Part shown: positions 62,428 to 64,000 of the stretch, one piece after another
Position numbering within the stretch: position 1 is the first letter of the stretch
Layout of the letters: each line of letters begins with the position of its first letter
Assembly: GCA_021730905.1 (NCBI GenBank)
Contig: JAKFYK010000048.1
Location: 1-64,000, forward strand
From: Betaproteobacteria bacterium
Lineage (GTDB): Bacteria; Pseudomonadota; Gammaproteobacteria; Burkholderiales; SG8-41
Length of the DNA stretch: 64,000 nt
Direction: 5' to 3'
Translations under genes and position numbers: made by a program
The notes under the pieces: model-generated
What the model was told of the DNA's origin: nothing
Database searches by the model: none
Seen by the model: the letters and a program-made list of their open reading frames with translations, nothing else

Positions 62428-62464
62428 ATTAAGTATTTGTGACAAATAGGTTACTTTTATTAAA
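62428..62464 (+). repeat. AT-rich dispersed motif, copy 13 (with inverted half)
   Basis: Reads ATTAAGTATTTGTGACAAAT then AGGTTACTTTTATTAAA. The ATTTGT-GACAAAT part makes a small inverted repeat, so it reads as half motifs in both directions. It lies about 80 bp before the small RNA promoter. Confidence 0.6.
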
Positions 62465-62506
62465 CTGAATATTAAAAAAATGTATCGTGCAATGCAGCAA
62501 TAGCGC

Positions 62507-62535
62507 TTGATCGCTGTGCCGGGGGCGAGCATAAT
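62507..62535 (+). promoter_or_regulatory. sigma-70-type promoter of a small RNA
   Basis: TTGATC (62507-62512) and CATAAT (62530-62535) are separated by 17 bases, the best spacing. Transcription would start near 62542. Confidence 0.65.
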
Positions 62536-62541
62536 TTGTCC

Positions 62542-62628
62542 GTGCCTCGCTCCAATGCAGGCATACTCCTCCAAAACCTCCTCCTTTGGTGGAACTTCAG
62601 CGCAATCCTTCGGGATTGCGCTTTTTTT
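62542..62628 (+). ncRNA. candidate small RNA with anti-Shine-Dalgarno loop
   Basis: A predicted transcript of about 87 bases with three hairpins. First, TGCCT/AGGCA around 62543-62563. Second, CCTCCAAA/TTTGGTGG (one T-T mismatch) holding the loop ACCTCCTCC, which is complementary to ribosome-binding sites; a further CTCCTCC overlaps its 5' side. Third, a perfect terminator stem. It has its own promoter and no ORF with a ribosome site. By design it should base-pair with AGGAGG-type sites of mRNAs, perhaps with Hfq. The next gene is sucC, on the same strand, 355 bp downstream. Family not identified. Confidence 0.6.
62599..62628 (+). terminator. strong intrinsic terminator
   Basis: AGCGCAATCC-TTCG-GGATTGCGCT, ten perfect pairs with a TTCG loop, followed by seven or eight Ts. 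From 62629 to the sucC start (about 350 bp) nothing further was recognised apart from short ORFs without support. Confidence 0.9.
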
Positions 62629-62982
62629 TCCGCCACAAGCTCAAGCGCTGGCGTTTGCCATTGTTGCTATGCAACAATACATTTGAGAAGACGCAATTCG
62701 TACACATTTCAACTGAGCAGAGTTGAGACGATATGTGATCACATCCAGTGTGGCTCCCCAAAGGCGCGGTATGTGGCGTTCACGTACGTGTCCCAGAAGC
62801 GGCGATGGGCTGGAGGCGTCTGCCTTCTTGTTATACTCGCTTGCTAATCTAGTCCTTACTTGCCTTTCTTCCACTTGGGGCATGAACTTGACCACAGTCA
62901 AGGCTCACGCCGTGGCGTCTGTAATAGATTCGCGCGTGCCGCTGGTGGTCCGTCAAGCCGAAGCTTCCTTCAAGAGTCCATC

Positions 62983-64000
62983 ATGAAAATCCACGAATAT
63001 CAGGCAAAAGAAATACTTAAAAAGTACGGCGTCAAAACCCTGCGCAACGTGCCGTGTTTTTCGGTCGACGAAGCGGTTGCTGCCGGCAAAGCTCTCGGCG
63101 GCAAGGTGTGGGTGGTGAAGGCGCAGATACACGCCGGCGGACGCGGCAAAGGCGGTGGTGTGAAACTCGCCAAGTCGCCGGAAGAATTGAAAACGCATGC
63201 CGCGTCCATACTGGGCATGCAACTGGTCACGCCGCAGACCGGCCCTGAAGGCCAGAAAGTGCGCCGCCTGCTGATTGAAGAAGGCGCGGACATCAAGAAA
63301 GAATATTATGTCGCGCTGGTGGTAGACCGCGTTTCGCAGCGCGTGACGCTGATGGCTTCCAGCGAAGGCGGCATGGACATCGAGGAAGTCGCGCACAAGA
63401 CGCCGGAAAAGATACACAAGGTGTTTATCGATCCCATGGCAGGCCTCACCGACGCGCAGGCCGAGGATACCGCGCGCAAGATCGGCGTTCCCGCGGGTTC
63501 GGTGGCGCAGGCGCGTGATCTGCTGAAAGCGCTCTACAAGGCGTTCGACGAAACCGACGCCTCGCTGGCGGAAATCAACCCGCTGATACTCACCGGCGAC
63601 GGCGCTATCATCGCGCTCGACGCCAAGATCAATTTCGACGAAAACGCGCTGTTCCGCCATCCTGAGGTTGTCGCGCTGCGCGATCTCGATGAAGAAAATC
63701 CCGCGGAAATCGAAGCTTCGAAATTCGGCCTGAGCTACATCGAACTCGACGGCAACATCGGCTGTCTGGTCAACGGCGCGGGGCTGGCGATGGCGACCAT
63801 GGATATTTGCAAGCTGTATGGCGGCTCGCCCGCGAATTTTCTCGACGTCGGCGGCGGCGCTTCGACGGAGAAAGTGACCGAAGCGTTCAAGATCATGTTG
63901 AAAAACCCGTCGCTTAAAGCGATTCTGGTCAATATTTTCGGCGGCATCATGAAATGCGATGTCATCGCGCAGGGCGTGGTGGAAGCCGCGCGCCAGGTCA
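62983..64000 (+). CDS. sucC: succinyl-CoA synthetase beta subunit (3' end cut by window)
   Basis: The first 339 codons of about 388. The beta subunit binds ADP/GDP and, with SucD, makes succinate and nucleotide triphosphate from succinyl-CoA in the citric acid cycle. [39 protein letters not shown] with the ATP-grasp loop, [13 protein letters not shown] and the late [18 protein letters not shown] are family signatures. sucD probably follows beyond the window. The ribosome site is weak (AAGAG). Confidence 0.97.
   Translation, partial: MKIHEYQAKEILKKYGVKTLRNVPCFSVDEAVAAGKALGGKVWVVKAQIHAGGRGKGGGVKLAKSPEELKTHAASILGMQLVTPQTGPEGQKVRRLLIEEGADIKKEYYVALVVDRVSQRVTLMASSEGGMDIEEVAHKTPEKIHKVFIDPMAGLTDAQAEDTARKIGVPAGSVAQARDLLKALYKAFDETDASLAEINPLILTGDGAIIALDAKINFDENALFRHPEVVALRDLDEENPAEIEASKFGLSYIELDGNIGCLVNGAGLAMATMDICKLYGGSPANFLDVGGGASTEKVTEAFKIMLKNPSLKAILVNIFGGIMKCDVIAQGVVEAARQV

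Noticed and set aside
62536-62986. Short ORFs across the small RNA and the sucC leader
   Set aside because: They overlap the hairpins and lack ribosome sites; the structure of a small RNA explains the region better.
1-64000. CRISPR arrays, tRNA or rRNA genes, prophage modules
   Set aside because: No regular spaced repeats, cloverleaf-like or rRNA-like sequence was seen; the only clear mobile element is the IS1182-type insertion.

Overview
The window is 64 kb of GC-rich DNA that looks like a betaproteobacterial (Burkholderiales-type) chromosome. The evidence is a very large set of Bug/TctC-type periplasmic solute receptors, a SucC gene, a DinB-MATE pair and a general style of orphan receptors next to small catabolic enzymes. 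No rRNA, tRNA or CRISPR array is visible. Seventeen full-length TctC-like receptors occur here, plus two broken ones, yet no TctA or TctB membrane subunit is encoded. The receptors must therefore share transporters encoded elsewhere or serve as sensors. Four of the seventeen (10774, 20136, 32628, 41350) form a distinct subtype that starts with a W-(K/T)-P segment instead of the usual YPxKPIR segment.

Layout. 1-6.1 kb: DODA-type dioxygenase (cut by the window edge), AsmA, a small protein, a DUF883 protein, an LVIVD beta-propeller and a dienelactone-hydrolase-like enzyme. 6.2-15 kb: a receptor-rich stretch with a zinc-ribbon protein sitting between two pieces of a broken receptor, a beta-hydroxyacid-dehydrogenase-like enzyme and an NHL propeller. 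15-20 kb: REP-like palindromes, small membrane proteins, an alpha/beta hydrolase-OsmC fusion, an SMP-30-like lipoprotein and a ModA-like protein. 20-29 kb: a receptor, a UGSC-type selenoprotein gene with an in-frame TGA, a serine hydrolase, CMD and cupin proteins, receptors and a class III CoA transferase. 29-45.6 kb: a molybdenum hydroxylase pair (IorAB type), SoxYZ-like proteins, more receptors, two NHL propellers, a globin-GGDEF cyclase, a tandem cupin, an aldo/keto reductase and an MFS exporter. 45.6-64 kb: a TauD-type dioxygenase, DinB, MATE, an IS1182-type insertion, a TetR-cupin pair, a racemase-like protein, a broken MmgE/PrpD, receptors, a TcuA-like flavoprotein, an acetamidase/formamidase, an intact MmgE/PrpD, a probable small RNA and SucC.

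Three things stand out. (1) The gene at 21225-22955 reads through a TGA at 21516 to give a U-G-S-C motif, with a SECIS-like hairpin just after it. (2) An AT-rich motif of about 30 bp, core TAASTATTTGTTTTTA, recurs at least 13 times in both orientations. It usually lies upstream of, or directly against, the start of a gene in the same direction, and several of those genes have no Shine-Dalgarno sequence. (3) A candidate small RNA at about 62542-62628 has a good promoter, a hairpin with an anti-Shine-Dalgarno loop and an intrinsic terminator.

Taken together the region looks like accessory catabolic territory: uptake receptors paired with hydrolases, cupins, decarboxylases, CoA transferase, MmgE/PrpD and FAD enzymes for organic acids or aromatic breakdown products. 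It has been reshuffled by duplication, deletion and short repeats.
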